Of a stretch of 64,000 nucleotides of DNA, positions 1-8,552 are shown piece by piece. A program made the translations under genes and the position numbers. Origin of the DNA: Bin87 sp965220265 (GTDB lineage: Bacteria > Chloroflexota > Dehalococcoidia > Lucifugimonadales > UBA3495); assembly GCA_965220265.1 (NCBI GenBank), contig CBDCPM010000004.1:4464001-4528000 (forward strand), in the 5' to 3' direction. The notes under the pieces are model-generated. The model saw only the letters and a list, made by a program, of their open reading frames with translations, searched no databases and was not told where the DNA came from. How positions within the stretch are numbered: position 1 is the first letter of the stretch; each line of letters opens with the position of its first letter.

Positions 1-776
1 TCCCATCCGGCCATCATGGTCAACCGCAGCGGCAGCGTGCCGTCACCAGTCACCACCTCGAAATACCGCCAACGGTCCAGGCCGTTGTTCGGTCCGGCAT
101 CCGTAGCCCCGGTTATTCCGTAGGCCAGCATCCGATTACCGAAACCCCGGAGGGCGTCCGCCATTGCCCCCGGGGGCGGGTCTTCGGATTCTCCCGCACG
201 CTGACGCAGCCAGCCGGACATTTCCAGCAACAGGCCGGTCGGCTCTCCGTCGTCGCCTCTCACAATCGCACCTTCGGGAGGGTCCGGTGTCTGACGGTCG
301 ATCCCGACCGACGCCAGCCCGCAGCTGTTGAGCACGCAGGCGTGTCCCGAGCGATGCTCCACCCGGACGGTCCGGACGGTGGAAACGCGGTCCAGGTCGT
401 AACGGTTCAGATGCCGGCCCAGGCCTACTGGCGAGTCGTCGTAGCCGTAGCCGCGTATCCAATTGTCCTGTAGCGCCGCGGCCCGAAGGAGCGCCTCGAC
501 AATCGTGCTGATATCTTGCATGGCGGCCGGCCGACAATCCACCCACAAGCTGGCGGCGGCGGAAGCCAACACGTGACAATGAGCGTCGACGATGCCTGGA
601 ATCACGGCACGGCCAGCACAGTCCAAGATGGTCGTGCGCTTCGTCGCCAACCGTTGGATATCGGAATCGCTGCCCGTCGCCAGGACCTTGCCGCCGGCCA
701 CGGCCAGAGCGGTGGGAGTGCCGGCGGCCGTGAGGACCCGCCCATTGACTAGGAATATGTCGGCAGAGGGAATCAT
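1..776 (-). CDS. Amidohydrolase (YtcJ-like, amidohydrolase_3 family), C-terminus beyond window
   Basis: This is the N-terminal 258 residues of a metal-dependent amidohydrolase; the rest lies beyond position 1. The frame starts at ATG 776-774 (M-I-P-S-A-D-I-F). It opens with the small beta-sandwich typical of the superfamily, then strand 1 of the barrel with the metal-binding HxH in PGIVDAHCHVL (about residues 60-70). Further on it has WIRGYGYDD, a GHACVLNS segment and GAIVRGDDGEPTGLL, all characteristic of the YtcJ-like group. Such enzymes hydrolyse C-N or C-O bonds in cyclic or amide substrates; the substrate cannot be told from sequence. It is divergent from the MBL-fold gene at 883, with about 100 bp between them. 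The frame is open throughout. The family call is confident; the function is not known. Confidence 0.85.
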   Translation of the reverse strand, partial: MIPSADIFLVNGRVLTAAGTPTALAVAGGKVLATGSDSDIQRLATKRTTILDCAGRAVIPGIVDAHCHVLASAAASLWVDCRPAAMQDISTIVEALLRAAALQDNWIRGYGYDDSPVGLGRHLNRYDLDRVSTVRTVRVEHRSGHACVLNSCGLASVGIDRQTPDPPEGAIVRGDDGEPTGLLLEMSGWLRQRAGESEDPPPGAMADALRGFGNRMLAYGITGATDAGPNNGLDRWRYFEVVTGDGTLPLRLTMMAGW

Positions 777-822
777 ACGTGTTTCGGCTGCCAGAGAGTT
801 CTAATGGATCGCGTGTTCACGG

Positions 823-831
823 TGCTATAAT
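823..831 (+). promoter_or_regulatory. Extended -10 promoter element upstream of the MBL-fold gene
   Basis: The sequence TGCTATAAT is a perfect -10 hexamer (826-831) with the TGn extension. It lies about 50 bp before the ATG at 883. No good -35 hexamer is seen at 16-18 bp, which fits an extended -10 promoter. Similar TATAAT boxes recur before several plus-strand genes in this window. Confidence 0.5.
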
Positions 832-882
832 CGCCCCCGACCAAGCCTGTAACCGCGACGAAGACCCATTGGGAGCAACATT

Positions 883-1686
883 ATGCCGGAACTGGAAATC
901 ATCATGGGCGGATACTCCATGAACACCGACCAGACTCGGTTGGGGTTGTGCACCGTCACGCTGATTCGCGGCGAAGTGCTTTCCATTGTGGACGTGGCGC
1001 ACTTTGGTCGCCGAAACATGCTGGTCGATGAGCTGGCCGCACACGGTATTTCCACGGACGATATCGGGCGGGTGATCCTAACTCACGCGCATTGGGACCA
1101 CTCCCAGAATACCGATCTGTTCCCCAACGCGGAAATCGTAATCCACGCCGACGAATTGGAATACAGCCGCAACCCTCGAGTTGGAGACCTGGCCACCGCG
1201 CGATATTTCGCGGACACCCTGCTGAACCAGAACGTGAACGCGGTCAGCGGTGAAACCGAGCTGGAACCCGGCGTTCGTATCATCGAAACCCCGGGGCACA
1301 CCCGTGGGCACATCAGCGTAGTAGTAGAAACAGAAGCCGGCGCCGTATGTATCGGTGGCGACGCGATGTCCGACGCCGGGGCCATCGGTAGGGGCACGCC
1401 GGCCATCATTTTCTGGAGCGAGGCCGACGCAAGGGCCAGCATCCAGAAGATTGTCTCAGCGGCCAACACCATCTATCCCGGTCACGACCGGCCCTTCAGA
1501 TTGGAATCCAACGGCGACATCACCTACCTGGCCGATTCCCCCACCTTGGAGGTCAGCGGCGTGCTGCATTACGCCAGCGGAGCGGTTACGGTCAAATTGG
1601 GGCGGGCCGAGCATCCTGGCACCACCGTGATGCCCAGCGCCATCGACTACCAGGGCGGGGGACAGAGCCACCCCGGCCACTGCTGA
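883..1686 (+). CDS. MBL-fold metallo-hydrolase
   Basis: This is a metallo-beta-lactamase-fold hydrolase of 267 residues. The binuclear zinc motif HxHxDH is present as LTHAHWDHSQN at about residues 66-76. A later His lies in ETPGHTRGHISVV (about 133-140), an Asp in GGDAMSD, and the last His in YPGHDRPF (about 202). The set resembles small MBL hydrolases such as N-acyl homoserine lactonase or glyoxalase-II-like enzymes. The start at 883 gives MPELEII; ATG 904 is a possible alternative. The final 60 residues after YPGHDRP form an extension that I cannot assign. It is followed about 80 bp later by the HAD hydrolase on the same strand. The fold is certain; the substrate is not. Confidence 0.88.
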   Translation: MPELEIIMGGYSMNTDQTRLGLCTVTLIRGEVLSIVDVAHFGRRNMLVDELAAHGISTDDIGRVILTHAHWDHSQNTDLFPNAEIVIHADELEYSRNPRVGDLATARYFADTLLNQNVNAVSGETELEPGVRIIETPGHTRGHISVVVETEAGAVCIGGDAMSDAGAIGRGTPAIIFWSEADARASIQKIVSAANTIYPGHDRPFRLESNGDITYLADSPTLEVSGVLHYASGAVTVKLGRAEHPGTTVMPSAIDYQGGGQSHPGHC

Positions 1687-1767
1687 GAGAGCTATTCGGC
1701 CATCGCGCTTTAGCCGGACACCGCTTGGCTGACCGGACACCGCTTGGTCGAGAGGAGTCAGACGGTG

Positions 1768-2673
1768 ATGCAAGCGGTCATTTTCGACTGGGATCTGACC
1801 CTGTGGAACAGCTGGGGCATCCACCTTGGGTTGATGGAAAACACCGCGATGGAACTGGGCAGGGTTCCGCCCACCGCCGAAGCGGTCGCCGCCGAGTTTC
1901 ATCGCCCCTTTCACCAGCACCTCCTGTGGTTTTTCGGCAGCCATCCGGACGCCCAGGACGAGTTGGATGGCATCCTGCCCGTATACCTGAGCCATTACCA
2001 CGCAATTGACGGGCATCGCCGTTACCTTTACCCGGGTGTGGCCACGCTGCTGAACGCGTTCCGGCGGCGCGGGATCCGCGTGGGCATCCTGTCCGACAAG
2101 ATCCCGTACTTCGGTGAGATTGAACTGCGCGAGTCCGGGCTGGGCGCTCTGGTCGAATACGCAAACTTCAAAACCGACGACCGTCCCTACAAACCGGCGC
2201 CCGACGGGTTGCTGGACGTGTTGGAAACAATGGCCGTCGAGCCGGGCGGGGCCATGTACGTGGGCGACGGACCGCAGGACATCGCCTGCGCCCGGAGCGT
2301 TGGAGCAACGTCGGTGGCCGCCCTCTGGGCCACCATCGACCAGGAAGCCATCCTGGCCGAGCAGCCTACCCACCGCGTCTACCGTCCCCACCAGGTGATG
2401 GCCGTGGTCGCAGAAGCCAACGGATACGGCGGCTCGGATCCCTGGCGGCGGCATCTTCCGTGGCCCTGGCGGCCGGATGCGGACAATCCTGAAGACGACC
2501 AGGACGTCGGGAACGTGGGCCTTGCCGGCGCCGCCGTCGATCGGCCGCCGTTGCTGTCCTGGCCCCTGGCAGACCGTTGGCGTGGGCGGACCCAGGACCT
2601 GGTGCTGCCGCCGCGTGACGCCAACCCCATCGCGCCCCTCAGATTGCAAACCGGCGTGGACGACGAGAGTTGA
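1768..2673 (+). CDS. HAD-superfamily hydrolase with an unassigned C-terminal extension
   Basis: This is a haloacid-dehalogenase-type phosphatase. Motif I is VIFDWDLTL near the N-terminus (the nucleophile is the first Asp). Motif II is GILSDK (about 110-115), motif III is the Lys in YKPAPDG (about 144), and motif IV is MYVGDGPQDIACA (about 163). A helical cap of the PGP/Gph type lies between motifs I and II. The start is placed at ATG 1768 because AGAGGAG lies at 1751-1757; an upstream TTG at 1744 has no site. The catalytic domain ends near residue 220. The last 80 residues are rich in Pro, Trp, Arg and Asp and match nothing I know, so they may be a lineage-specific tail or the result of a frameshift. 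It probably acts on a small phosphorylated metabolite. Confidence 0.82.
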   Translation: MQAVIFDWDLTLWNSWGIHLGLMENTAMELGRVPPTAEAVAAEFHRPFHQHLLWFFGSHPDAQDELDGILPVYLSHYHAIDGHRRYLYPGVATLLNAFRRRGIRVGILSDKIPYFGEIELRESGLGALVEYANFKTDDRPYKPAPDGLLDVLETMAVEPGGAMYVGDGPQDIACARSVGATSVAALWATIDQEAILAEQPTHRVYRPHQVMAVVAEANGYGGSDPWRRHLPWPWRPDADNPEDDQDVGNVGLAGAAVDRPPLLSWPLADRWRGRTQDLVLPPRDANPIAPLRLQTGVDDES

Positions 2674-2731
2674 CGACAGCGGGGCATCGCCGCGTCCGAA
2701 TCGTCGCGGGAGGACGCGGTGGTCAGGCGCG

Positions 2732-2759
2732 TTGCCAGAGGTTATGTTGCTTGTATAAT
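2732..2759 (+). promoter_or_regulatory. Promoter for the CoA-transferase operon
   Basis: TTGCCA at 2732-2737 and TATAAT at 2754-2759 are separated by 16 bp. They match the sigma-70-type consensus at 5 of 6 and 6 of 6 positions. The pair lies about 80 bp before the start of the CoA-transferase A subunit. Confidence 0.6.
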
Positions 2760-2840
2760 GGCCGCATCCGTCGCGCCTCCGGTGACAACGGCATCGCCGC
2801 CGGTTAGTGGCGGCGACATCAGAAATGGGAGCCCACCCTG

Positions 2841-3539
2841 ATGAAGAACAAGGTTTTCCCCGATTTCGACTCCGCTGTAGCCGACATGAAAGACGGCATG
2901 ACGTTCATGTCGCCCGGCTTTGGCAACGTGGGCCTGGCCCGCAACCTCTTGGCCGCAGTGCATCGGCTGGGTGTCAAGGACCTCACCGGCATTTCCAACA
3001 ACGCGGGTTCGCTGGACGACCGGGTTGATGTCGGTACGTTGATCGAAGCCCGCCAGGTCAAGAAGATGATCTGCGCGTTCACCGCACCAACGCATCCGTC
3101 GCAAATCACGCCGTTCGTGCAGATGTACAACGACGGTGAGGTGGACGCAGAACTGGTCCCACAAGGGACCCTGGCCGAGCGCATGCGGGCTGCAGCCGCC
3201 GGCATCGGTGCCTTCTACACTCCGGCCAGCGTCGGGACTGAACTGGCGGAAGGCAAGGAGCACCGGGAAATCAACGGCCGAACCTACGTGCTTGAATTCC
3301 CACTGCCTGCCGATTTCGCCCTGATCAGGGCGTACCGGGCCGACACCTTCGGCAACCTGCAATTCCGCCTCACGCAACGAAACTTCAACCCGATAATGGC
3401 CATGGCCGCCGATATCACCGTGGTCGAGGTCGAGGACAGCATCGTTGAGCCTGGGGACATCGACCCGGACTGCGTACACGTCCCGGGGATTTACGTTGAT
3501 CGACTGGTAATGATCCCAGAAAACGGGATTTGGGACTGA
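2841..3539 (+). CDS. 3-oxoacid CoA-transferase family, subunit A
   Basis: This is the alpha subunit of a family I CoA-transferase (232 residues, the usual length). Such enzymes move CoA between a 3-oxoacid or similar acid and an acyl-CoA donor such as succinyl-CoA or acetyl-CoA. Family features include FMSPGFGNVGLARNLLAAV in the first 50 residues, ISNNAG, the ELVPQGTLAERMRAAAAGIGAFYTP segment and the C-terminal VEDSIVEPGDIDPDCVHVPGIYVDRLV. The catalytic Glu is on subunit B, encoded 67 bp downstream on the same strand, so the two genes form an operon with one promoter at 2732-2759. The acid substrate cannot be assigned: acetoacetate and 3-oxoadipate enzymes look alike at this level. Confidence 0.92.
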   Translation: MKNKVFPDFDSAVADMKDGMTFMSPGFGNVGLARNLLAAVHRLGVKDLTGISNNAGSLDDRVDVGTLIEARQVKKMICAFTAPTHPSQITPFVQMYNDGEVDAELVPQGTLAERMRAAAAGIGAFYTPASVGTELAEGKEHREINGRTYVLEFPLPADFALIRAYRADTFGNLQFRLTQRNFNPIMAMAADITVVEVEDSIVEPGDIDPDCVHVPGIYVDRLVMIPENGIWD

Positions 3540-3606
3540 AAACGCCGGTTCATGTCAGCATCGGTGCCGTATCAGGTACGCGATGAAGAACACAAGGAGT
3601 ACGACG

Positions 3607-4296
3607 ATGACCACCGAGGACAAGCCCCGTCTCTCCCGGCAAACCATGTGTGACCGCCTTGCCATGGAGTTCCAGGACGATTGGATAGTGAACCTGGGCG
3701 TGGGTATGCCGACCCTATGCTCCAACTACCTGGAGTCAGAGCCGGACAAGGAGATCATTTTTCATTCCGAAAACGGAGTGATCGGGTTTGGTCCGCTGGC
3801 TCCGGCCGGGGAAGAAGACAAGCACCTGGTCAACGCGGGCGGCCAGAACGTGGTTGCCCTGCCCGGGATGGCCATAGTGCACCACGCCGACTCGTTCGGG
3901 ATCATCAGGAAGGGCATGGTGGACGTGACGGTGATGGGGGCTTACGAGGTATCGGAGAACGGCGACTTCGCCAACTGGCGCATTCCCGTGCGCAAGGGAG
4001 GCGGCATTGGCGGCGCGATGGACCTGGCGGCCTGCGCCAAGCGGGTGTTCATCGCAATGGAGCATAATCAGCGCAACGGAGCGCCTCGCGTGCTCAAGCG
4101 CTGCAGCCTGCCGATTACCGCGCCGGGCGTGGTCAAGTTGCTGGCGACGGACCTCGGGTTGTTCGAGATCACGGAGGCAGGGTTCATGCTACGGGAGCAC
4201 GCGCCGGGGTGGTCGCCAGAGGACATACAGGAGCAGACGGAGGCGGAGCTGATAATCGCCGACGACCTGCGGGAGATGCGGGTGCGGGCGGCGTGA
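3607..4296 (+). CDS. 3-oxoacid CoA-transferase family, subunit B
   Basis: This is the beta (catalytic) subunit paired with the gene at 2841. The catalytic Glu is in HSENGVIGFGP (about residues 50-60), the family's SENGxxGxGP motif, preceded by VNLGVGMPTL. The GGQNVVALPGMA and GGIGGAMDLA loops are also intact. The start is ATG 3607, because AAGGAG lies at 3594-3599 with 7 bp spacing. An in-frame ATG at 3583 overlaps that site and is less likely. At 229 residues it has the normal length. A strong hairpin follows the stop codon. The A and B subunits should assemble into a heterotetramer in the cytoplasm, used for CoA activation of organic acids. Confidence 0.92.
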   Translation: MTTEDKPRLSRQTMCDRLAMEFQDDWIVNLGVGMPTLCSNYLESEPDKEIIFHSENGVIGFGPLAPAGEEDKHLVNAGGQNVVALPGMAIVHHADSFGIIRKGMVDVTVMGAYEVSENGDFANWRIPVRKGGGIGGAMDLAACAKRVFIAMEHNQRNGAPRVLKRCSLPITAPGVVKLLATDLGLFEITEAGFMLREHAPGWSPEDIQEQTEAELIIADDLREMRVRAA

Positions 4297-4323
4297 CCCT
4301 GGCCCAGATCTGAACCGGACTGA

Positions 4324-4354
4324 TTGGGGCGGCGTCATTGCGACGCTGCCCCAA
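4324..4354. terminator. Bidirectional terminator between convergent genes
   Basis: A 13-bp stem (4324-4336 with 4342-4354, one G-T pair) encloses a 5-base loop. It lies between the stop of the CoA-transferase B gene and the stop of the minus-strand gene at 4356. T-rich sequence follows on the plus side. Confidence 0.7.
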
Positions 4355-4355
4355 T

Positions 4356-4994
4356 TTATTCTGCAGGGAACCAACGCTGTAGCGTGGAGCGGAACTTCTG
4401 GAAGGCTCGGTCCTGGCAGCGGATGAGGCTGATGCGGCCGGCGAGGTCGGCGAACAGCTTGCGAGAACGCTGCTTGCCTTGGATTTGCAGCATTTCGTCG
4501 AGAGCTGTTTGCGGGTCGGTTGGCTTTGCGTCCCCTTGGGTAACATAGCCGTGCAGTTCCAACCAATCTCGGATGCTCTGTGGCTGAGACCAACCAACCG
4601 CATTTTCCAAATGACGAGCGGACGCGCCGAACACCCAGGCTTCCAATTCGGGCTCAATGGATACCACAGCGACTCCGTCGCTTCCCCATCCGGAATTCTG
4701 CAAATCCTGCTCCAAATCGATTTCCAACTGGGGCGCGGTCCGGCGCCTTTCACCACTGCCGTGGAAATCGAAAATTACCATGCCTTTCCTGTATTGGGCA
4801 CGCAGCGGGTTGATCACCTCGCCGGGCGCAGTTCGACACCCCGAATCGCGATGGCGGTGGGTTTGAAAATCCACAGATATAGCGGATATCCTCAACTGAT
4901 TGCGTCGCTCTTCCAGCAAAGTTTGTATAGTCCGTTGAATGGTTCCATCGGCGGCGAGGACGATGAGGTCTTTGGGGAACGGCGTGACCGTCAT
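4356..4994 (-). CDS. TOPRIM-like (DUF4276/AriB-type?) partner of the upstream ATPase
   Basis: This 212-residue protein is encoded directly after an SMC/ABC-type ATPase and overlaps it by ATGA (4991-4994), a sign of translational coupling. That overlap fixes the start at ATG 4994. The fold reads like a TOPRIM domain: strand plus acidic residue then helix (DLIVLAADGTIQRTIQTLL), a D-x-H/D step in GMVIFDFHGSG (about 68-78), and an acidic third motif in SIEPELEAWVFG (about 110-121). Canonical TOPRIM has E, then DxD. Here the first acid is Asp and the DxD is DFH, so nuclease activity is uncertain. Paired ATPase and TOPRIM-like genes are known in phage-defence loci (PARIS AriA/AriB, OLD and Gabija relatives). 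I infer the same broad role; the exact family needs profile comparison. Confidence 0.6.
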   Translation of the reverse strand: MTVTPFPKDLIVLAADGTIQRTIQTLLEERRNQLRISAISVDFQTHRHRDSGCRTAPGEVINPLRAQYRKGMVIFDFHGSGERRRTAPQLEIDLEQDLQNSGWGSDGVAVVSIEPELEAWVFGASARHLENAVGWSQPQSIRDWLELHGYVTQGDAKPTDPQTALDEMLQIQGKQRSRKLFADLAGRISLIRCQDRAFQKFRSTLQRWFPAE

Positions 4995-6268
4995 GCCAAT
5001 ATGCCCGAAGCGAAAAACGTCCCCAAGTCGGTCTCGTATTGCCAATCTTTCAGGCGAGGATGCGAATTCCCACGAACGATATCGACAACGCCCGCGTCGG
5101 TTTTCCCGAAGCACAGCAATTGATAGACGTTCGCGATGGCCACAAATTCTGGAGAATGACTAGCCAACAGGACTTGCGCGTCGTATACGGAAGACAATGA
5201 ATCAAAAACGTCCTGCAACGCCCCAGGGTGGATCCCATTTTCAGGCTCTTCAATCATGTAAAGGCCGGACGATTGAGGCGAATAGGCTAGCATGGTCAGC
5301 GCCATTAGGCGCAAGGTGCCATCGGAAACCTTCCATGAAGGCACCTCCAACCCGTGCGAATATTGCAGCATCAGATATTTGTGGCGGTCGTCGGGCCGGT
5401 CCATGATTCTCACTGAATGAAGCCCCGCTAAAGCGCATTGGATATGACCGACCCATTCACCAGCTAGATTTGGCGTGCGACTTATCATTGCATCGGCGAC
5501 CCACGGCAGGTTGGAACCGTCCGGTAGCATCTCAATGCCCACACCTGGTCGACTAGCTTGCCGCATTCGCTCGCTGTTGAGAGATAATACGGTCACTTTG
5601 TCTCTCAGAAATGCCATAGCCCGGGTCGAAGCCGGGTATTTGTCGTCATGATCGGGCATGATCGACAAAGCCGAGCGGTCAGAACTTAGATTTAGACCCA
5701 AATTCCAGTTGACGCTACCAGTTTCCCCAACCGTCTCGTCATTAAATCTGCTGCGGCCAGTTTCGCTTTTGCTGAATATCGTCCGTTGCCCTTTCGGCCT
5801 TGCGCCGGTAAGGGTCTGCGGTGGAATATCAGGTTCAGGGAACATTAGCGATTGCTTGAGACTTTGGCCCGTTTTTACCCTCAGCACGCCCCGCTCTTTG
5901 AGTAAGGAAACCCGACTTGTTGCCACATCGAACCCTACTGAAAGTTCGTAACGGAATACCCCGTAATTGCGTTGCGATGGCAACAATTCGAGTGCATCGA
6001 TAGGTAACTCGAACTCCAGTGCAATTTCAAACCGCTGCTCCTTGGGTTCCTCCGGGCGACCCCAAACCAAATCCGCGAAGTTAGCAGTGCGACGTTCGCA
6101 AGCTGAACTGACCCCGTCCCGCACCACGTCGGAGACGAACTTGACGGCGTCCATCAGCGTGCTCTTGCCGCTCGCATTGGGGCCGATAAGCACGTGGAAT
6201 CGGTCCATCGGTACGTCCACGTACCGAAGGCATCCGTAGTTGAGCACCTGTATCCGATTGATGATCAT
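4991..6268 (-). CDS. AAA/ABC-type ATPase (AAA_15/AAA_21, OLD-like)
   Basis: This is an ABC/SMC-like ATPase of 425 residues. Walker A is GPNASGKST at residues 29-37, after the typical opening MIINRIQVLNYGCL. An ABC-signature-like segment, WKVSDGTLRLMAL, lies near residue 320. Walker B with its catalytic Glu follows in LYMIEEPENGIHP (about 340-350), and the switch His is in LLASHSPEFV (about 368). A long variable insertion lies between Walker A and the signature, as in OLD-family and AriA-like ATPases. It is the first gene of a two-gene unit with the TOPRIM-like gene. Stand-alone ATPases of this group often act as sensors in anti-phage modules. That role is inferred from arrangement only. Confidence 0.85.
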   Translation of the reverse strand: MIINRIQVLNYGCLRYVDVPMDRFHVLIGPNASGKSTLMDAVKFVSDVVRDGVSSACERRTANFADLVWGRPEEPKEQRFEIALEFELPIDALELLPSQRNYGVFRYELSVGFDVATSRVSLLKERGVLRVKTGQSLKQSLMFPEPDIPPQTLTGARPKGQRTIFSKSETGRSRFNDETVGETGSVNWNLGLNLSSDRSALSIMPDHDDKYPASTRAMAFLRDKVTVLSLNSERMRQASRPGVGIEMLPDGSNLPWVADAMISRTPNLAGEWVGHIQCALAGLHSVRIMDRPDDRHKYLMLQYSHGLEVPSWKVSDGTLRLMALTMLAYSPQSSGLYMIEEPENGIHPGALQDVFDSLSSVYDAQVLLASHSPEFVAIANVYQLLCFGKTDAGVVDIVRGNSHPRLKDWQYETDLGTFFASGILA

Positions 6269-6319
6269 CGGGTACCGTACCTAGTGAAAAGGGCAGATGC
6301 GTGATTTGCAATGTCACCA

Positions 6320-7444
6320 TTATAGAACGCGATTGAGCCCAGCGTGCCTCCCGGGATCCAGATCTCTGCCGGCGAGGGCGGGGTGGTCGGGGCTGTAGCG
6401 GTGGCAGCGGAAGGTGGCGTTGGTGTATTCCATGCCTCCGGCTCCACCGGCCGCGTCGCTGTAGAGGAAGAACGGGTTGATGTATTCCCAAACGACTTCG
6501 CCACGGGGCGTCACCTCGAACATGCGTCCTGGCGCACCCTCGCAGATCAGGGTGTTGCCGTTGGGCTGCCGCTCGGCGCTGCTGATGTTGTAACTGTAGA
6601 AGGAAATGGCCGGCATACCCTGGTACTGCCAGTGGATCTCGTTGGTCGCCGGATCAACCTCCACGATACGCGAGAAGCTGGCGCCGCGGCGATGACCGCC
6701 GTTGTCGAAGATCAGCACGCGTCCGTTGTCCAGCCAGGTGGGATGGTGCTGGTGGTAGATCTCGCCCGGCCCCCACTTCCACTTGAAGGCTCCGGTACTC
6801 CGATCGACGATGCCCACGGTGCTGGTGAGCCGGTAGCTGACCAACAGGTCACCATCTGACGTGACGTTCACACAGTTGCCGTGGGTCCACTCACGGCGGG
6901 CCTCCAGCGGGCAGATGACGTCCTCGGATAAATCCAGGTGTTCCCAGGACCGCCACTCCCACACGGTGCCACCGTCGGGCGTGACTTCTCGCACCACGTC
7001 CCCGAGCATGCCGGGAGCGAAATCGACATCGAAGCCTCCCTGCACCCTGGCTTCCAGACCTTCGGGCAGCGGTTCCCATAGCAATAACAAGGTGTTGCCG
7101 TTGGGCAAGCGTTCGTAGTCGTGGTGCAGCATGTTGTCCCGGTAAGCCCATACCAGGTTGCTGTCCCAGTCGAGTTCGATGATGCTGGCCGACGAGCCTC
7201 CCACCGACTCGACGCCGCCGGCATCTCCAGGAGGAAGGGTACGGCAGAGCAGGTTGCCGTTGTCCAACAGGTAGGAGTAGTGGATGCCCTCTGGGGAATG
7301 CCAACGGTGAACGACATTGCCTTCCATATCAATGAGGTAGGCGTCCTGGCCGCCGCGAGTGGTGGAGAAAAGCGTGTAACCCCGGTGGCACGCCGCCGGC
7401 GTGTGGTGGATCAGCCCGACCGGATGGTGAATTGACCAGCCCAT
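6320..7444 (-). CDS. Arylsulfotransferase-like (ASST) beta-propeller protein
   Basis: This 374-residue protein belongs to the arylsulfotransferase (ASST) superfamily, which has a six-bladed beta-propeller. Repeated blade motifs are visible: DMEGNVVHRWHSPEG, NGNLLCR, HHDYERLPNGNTLLL, EWTHGNCVNVTSDGDLLVS, HQHHPTWLDNGRVLIFDNG and RQPNGNTLICEG. The conserved histidines of the active-site funnel are in HHDYE, WTHGN and HQHHP. True ASSTs transfer sulfate from phenolic sulfates to phenols. Many bacterial homologues are uncharacterised, so the reaction is uncertain. No signal peptide is seen at the N-terminus (MGWSIHHPVGL), whereas classical ASSTs are periplasmic, so this may act in the cytoplasm. 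It is divergent from the transporter at 7432. Confidence 0.75.
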   Translation of the reverse strand: MGWSIHHPVGLIHHTPAACHRGYTLFSTTRGGQDAYLIDMEGNVVHRWHSPEGIHYSYLLDNGNLLCRTLPPGDAGGVESVGGSSASIIELDWDSNLVWAYRDNMLHHDYERLPNGNTLLLLWEPLPEGLEARVQGGFDVDFAPGMLGDVVREVTPDGGTVWEWRSWEHLDLSEDVICPLEARREWTHGNCVNVTSDGDLLVSYRLTSTVGIVDRSTGAFKWKWGPGEIYHQHHPTWLDNGRVLIFDNGGHRRGASFSRIVEVDPATNEIHWQYQGMPAISFYSYNISSAERQPNGNTLICEGAPGRMFEVTPRGEVVWEYINPFFLYSDAAGGAGGMEYTNATFRCHRYSPDHPALAGRDLDPGRHAGLNRVL

Positions 7445-8526
7445 TCGTTGCCCTCCGAAAAGTCGATTCCGGCGCGATTATAGCAGGCGCTCCAACGTCG
7501 ACCCGGCGTGGGCACAAGGTATACTTTGGAGGCTGTCCACCGCCGCCTGACGCTTCAATAGAGCCCGACGGTTCCACACAGCCCGCTCTTCGCCGGCGCT
7601 ATCCTGCTCCCAAGGTAATTGCTTTCGCCGTGTGGATCATCCTGGCCATCTGCAGCGCCGCTTCGCTCGGCCTTGCGAACATTGCCCACAAAAGGCTGCT
7701 GGACAACTACCTCGAGGGGGTTGGAACGTTGGGCTCCGGGTCGATCGTTACGCGATCAATCTTCGCGGCGCTGGCCCTGGCGGCGGTCGGTTGGCCGGTC
7801 GACGCGCCGGTGCAGGCGGTTGTCATCGGCCTGTTGTCGGGAGTTAGCCTGGGCACCGGGCTGCTGTTGCTGTTCCTGGGGCTCAAGTTAGGCGAAGCGT
7901 CCCGCGCCGTTGCCGTCAGCCAGACCAATCCCATCCTGGTAGCGCTATTGGCGCTGGTTGTGCTGGGCGAAACGATCTCCCCGCCACAATGGGCGGCGAT
8001 TGCGTTGGTGGTATGTGGCGTCGGGTTGGTTTCGATCGAAGGCTTTGGCCGAGGGCTGCTGCGTTTGACGCCAGGATTGACCGTGCTCATGGGCAGCTCG
8101 ATCACGTTGGGCCTGGCGTTTTTTCTGGCGAAGTTGGTACTGGCCGACCTGACCCCGTGGGAGGTCTTCGGGCTGCAAGAGCTGGGGATGGTGCCGGCGT
8201 TCGCGGTTTTCGGCAGGCCGGCTAACTGGCGCCGGCTCTGGAACGGACTGCGTTCCGGCCCGGCTCTGGCAACCTTCGTAATAGGGGAGGGTCTATTGCC
8301 TCAGTTAGCCATCCTGCTGTTCGTCTGGTCATTTAACTTTGGGCCGGTGTCGTTAGCGTCGGCGCTACTAGCGACGAGGCCGCTGTTCGTGTTCGTGGTG
8401 GGCACGTTGCTGAGTTGGCGGACCTTCGGCATCCTGCAGGAATCGCTGCGGCCTTCAGCGCTGGCCGCCAAGGGCATCGCGATAGCGATGATCGTCGGAG
8501 GGACGACGGTGCTGGCAGTAGTCTGA
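7432..8526 (+). CDS. EamA/DMT-family transporter
   Basis: This is a drug/metabolite-type transporter with about ten membrane helices in two EamA repeats. Repeat one ends with a segment like AVSQTNPILVALLALVVLGE (about residues 155-185), and repeat two carries a similar ASALLATRPLFVFVVGTLLSW. The first helix begins only at about residue 62 (VIAFAVWIILAICSA). The start is uncertain: TTG 7432 overlaps the 5' end of the opposite gene and adds about 60 non-membrane residues, while GTG 7630 would trim the first helix slightly. A TATACT box near 7519 favours the later start. DMT transporters export or import small metabolites, and no substrate can be given. Confidence 0.8.
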   Translation: MTSPFVALRKVDSGAIIAGAPTSTRRGHKVYFGGCPPPPDASIEPDGSTQPALRRRYPAPKVIAFAVWIILAICSAASLGLANIAHKRLLDNYLEGVGTLGSGSIVTRSIFAALALAAVGWPVDAPVQAVVIGLLSGVSLGTGLLLLFLGLKLGEASRAVAVSQTNPILVALLALVVLGETISPPQWAAIALVVCGVGLVSIEGFGRGLLRLTPGLTVLMGSSITLGLAFFLAKLVLADLTPWEVFGLQELGMVPAFAVFGRPANWRRLWNGLRSGPALATFVIGEGLLPQLAILLFVWSFNFGPVSLASALLATRPLFVFVVGTLLSWRTFGILQESLRPSALAAKGIAIAMIVGGTTVLAVV

Positions 8527-8552
8527 CCACGCGCCGGCTTGGGGAAAACCGG

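Noticed and set aside
1456..2649. A 397-codon open frame on the minus strand across the MBL and HAD genes
   Set aside because: It is antisense to two well-supported genes, has no ribosome-binding site and no family resemblance. Long antisense frames are expected in GC-rich DNA.
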